Shown one piece after another: positions 62,494 through 64,000 of a stretch of DNA of 64,000 nt; position 1 is the stretch's first letter; each line of letters opens with the position of its first letter. The notes below the pieces were generated by a model that made no database searches, was not told the origin of the DNA, and saw only the letters and a list, made by a program, of their open reading frames with translations. The stretch spans positions 11,275,974-11,339,973 of the forward strand of contig OZ007507.1 in the NCBI GenBank assembly GCA_963931865.1, written 5' to 3'. A program made the translations under genes and the position numbers. Source of the DNA: Axinella damicornis. Taxonomy: Eukaryota > Porifera > Demospongiae > Axinellida > Axinellidae.

Positions 62494-64000
62494 CTACACA
62501 GTTTGAGTTCATGAGGTAGCCTTGCTAAATGTCCGCACCTCAACTGTACGTGCTGGGTGTCTTCATCACAGCCCGCTCAAACAAGGACGGTGTTGCTGTA
62601 GGGAGTATAACTTGAGCAACCCACCAGCCACAACTCAGCTGGAAGTCACCCAACCTCCCAGCAATCAATTCACTCTCCCTCTCCTCATAGCCTCATTCCC
62701 CGACTATCCTAGCCTCACTCCCAGACCATCTCTGTCTCATTCCAAGACTATATCCTAGCCTCATTCTAGTCTCATCCCAGACTATCCTAGCCTCATTCCC
62801 AGACTACCCTATTTTCTTCACTGCGCGTACAGGGGAGAGCCTGGGAACGAGGCTACAACTAACCTCAATTTCAAATTCCAATCTTAGTATGGATCAATTT
62901 TTGTCATTATGTAAGGAGAGTACAGACCTTTAAATTTACTGTGATATATTGCGGTATACTGCTGTTTTGGTAAACACTGTCATTCTAAAAGTAACGTGGT
63001 ACAATAATTGCAGCAGTACATTACTGTGGTGTTGCGATAATATTGTCCAACCCTGCCTATATGGTACTGAATCTATGGTGGACTAGCAATGATGGCCTGA
63101 AATGAGACACTAATGACCTAAACTGATCGAAGCTGTGTTAGCCTGGAATGAGATTAGGATGGTGTGGGAATGAGGCTAGGCGACGCCATGGGCTCAGACG
63201 ATCACAACAGTGACCGTCCAAGTCCATGGTATCGCCTAGCCTCAGTCTGGCTTTGGACTGTGGCCAGTAAAATAGAACAGAGACTGAAGTAAGCGTACTG
63301 ATCAGGTCATAAATTAAATGTTAAACGTACCAGGAATGCGATACGGGGTCTGGTATCGTCCATCCATAGGACTGTGCATCCTGGAACACGGCAAGAGTAC
63401 AGATGAAGCATGACAGACCCAGGAGGGGTCACTCCTGATTGTACCAGAGCCACAACCACAATTGAATACTCACGTAGATTTTATTATCTATGCGGCAACC
63501 AAGCTTGTTTGTGGTGCAGCGAAAGGGTTGAGCCGGTCAAAGTCTTCATCATGGTTGCAGCTGCACAGAGGAGTGACCAATGGTCCAGCACGTCTGCATG
63601 TATCAGCTAGGAGAAAGTTTACTCCAGAAGGTCAAGAGCTTGTCCAGACCTCTCTACCAGAACCTCCTGCCAACTACATGTATCTGCCACCAAATGAACC
63701 CCTGTACATTTGTAAGTGCGATGAAGTACCCCAAAAAGTACATCATGAGAACAGATCCCTTCTTCAGAGCCTCGCTGATGGATTCGGCAATAAATATCAG
63801 TGGGGAGGTTGAATAACCACGCCATCTCAGGTAGAGGGCAATAGTGTATATTCCTACCACTCAATGTTTTGAACTGGAATGGGTTTGGGGTAGCTATCTC
63901 CTAACCCCAAAACCGATTTTCGTAACAAAACCACTCTGACTGACCTTTTTATCAATACCAGGTGGACTAACACCAGGACACAGACAGTACACAACACAGT

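Larger units (their letters stand above)
56372..64000 (-). pseudogene. Partial TXNRD duplicate (exons 14 to 5), frameshifted
   Basis: Copy B of the segmental duplication. Exons corresponding to 5-14 of the complete gene are at 63380-63331, 61778-61704, 61639-61556, 61422-61360, 60964-60894, 59380-59361, 59016-58925, 58613-58475, 57898-57868 and 57160-57024. Exon 4 and earlier should lie just beyond the right edge. Exons 15-19, with the interface domain and Sec tail, are absent: the next such exons downstream are those of copy A, behind that copy's own promoter. Exon 7 has a 5-nt insertion, exon 12 a 5-nt deletion and exon 10 a Gly-to-Trp change. All other exon lengths and splice dinucleotides are kept. 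It is a pseudogene, or an alternative allele placed in tandem by the assembly. Confidence 0.8.

Overview
The window is nuclear DNA of an animal: split genes with canonical GT-AG introns, two metazoan gene families, abundant microsatellites and many short inverted-repeat transposons. I cannot fix the species. The very short introns and repeat style would suit an early-branching marine invertebrate such as a sponge, but that is inference.

Layout. (1) 0.7-5.7 kb, minus strand: two large exons of a Capicua (CIC) orthologue, holding the conserved CIC Cys/His block and Ser/Thr/Pro-rich regulatory segments. The HMG box and C-terminus must lie left of the window. (2) 6-40 kb: a gene-poor block in which I find no convincing gene. 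It holds tandem repeats and many inverted-repeat elements, most beginning TAGCCTCGTTCCCAGGCC or TAGTCTCG and several flanked by exact 9-bp target duplications. It also has a cluster of three nuclear-receptor DR1 sites and a tRNA-derived fold-back repeat. (3) 41.0-42.0 kb: two RFX X-box motifs and several minus-strand exon-like ORFs of an unidentified gene. (4) 42.2-54.9 kb, minus strand: a complete 19-exon selenoprotein thioredoxin reductase. All exon phases agree and give 522 residues, with a mitochondrial-type presequence, the CVNVGC redox motif and a C-terminal Gly-Cys-Sec-Gly encoded by TGC TGA. Its putative promoter (55.0 kb) has an NRF-1 palindrome and an E2F site. (5) 56.4 kb to the right edge: a tandem partial duplicate of the same gene (exons 14 up to 5, continuing off the window). 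It lacks exons 15-19 and carries two 5-nt frameshifts and a Gly-to-Trp change in the NADPH-binding loop, so it looks like a pseudogene or a mis-assembled allele.

The least ordinary feature is the set of non-autonomous inverted-repeat elements. Some are only 44-49 bp long yet retain perfect 9-bp target-site duplications, and larger ones appear to carry fragments of coding exons. No transposase for them is visible in the window.
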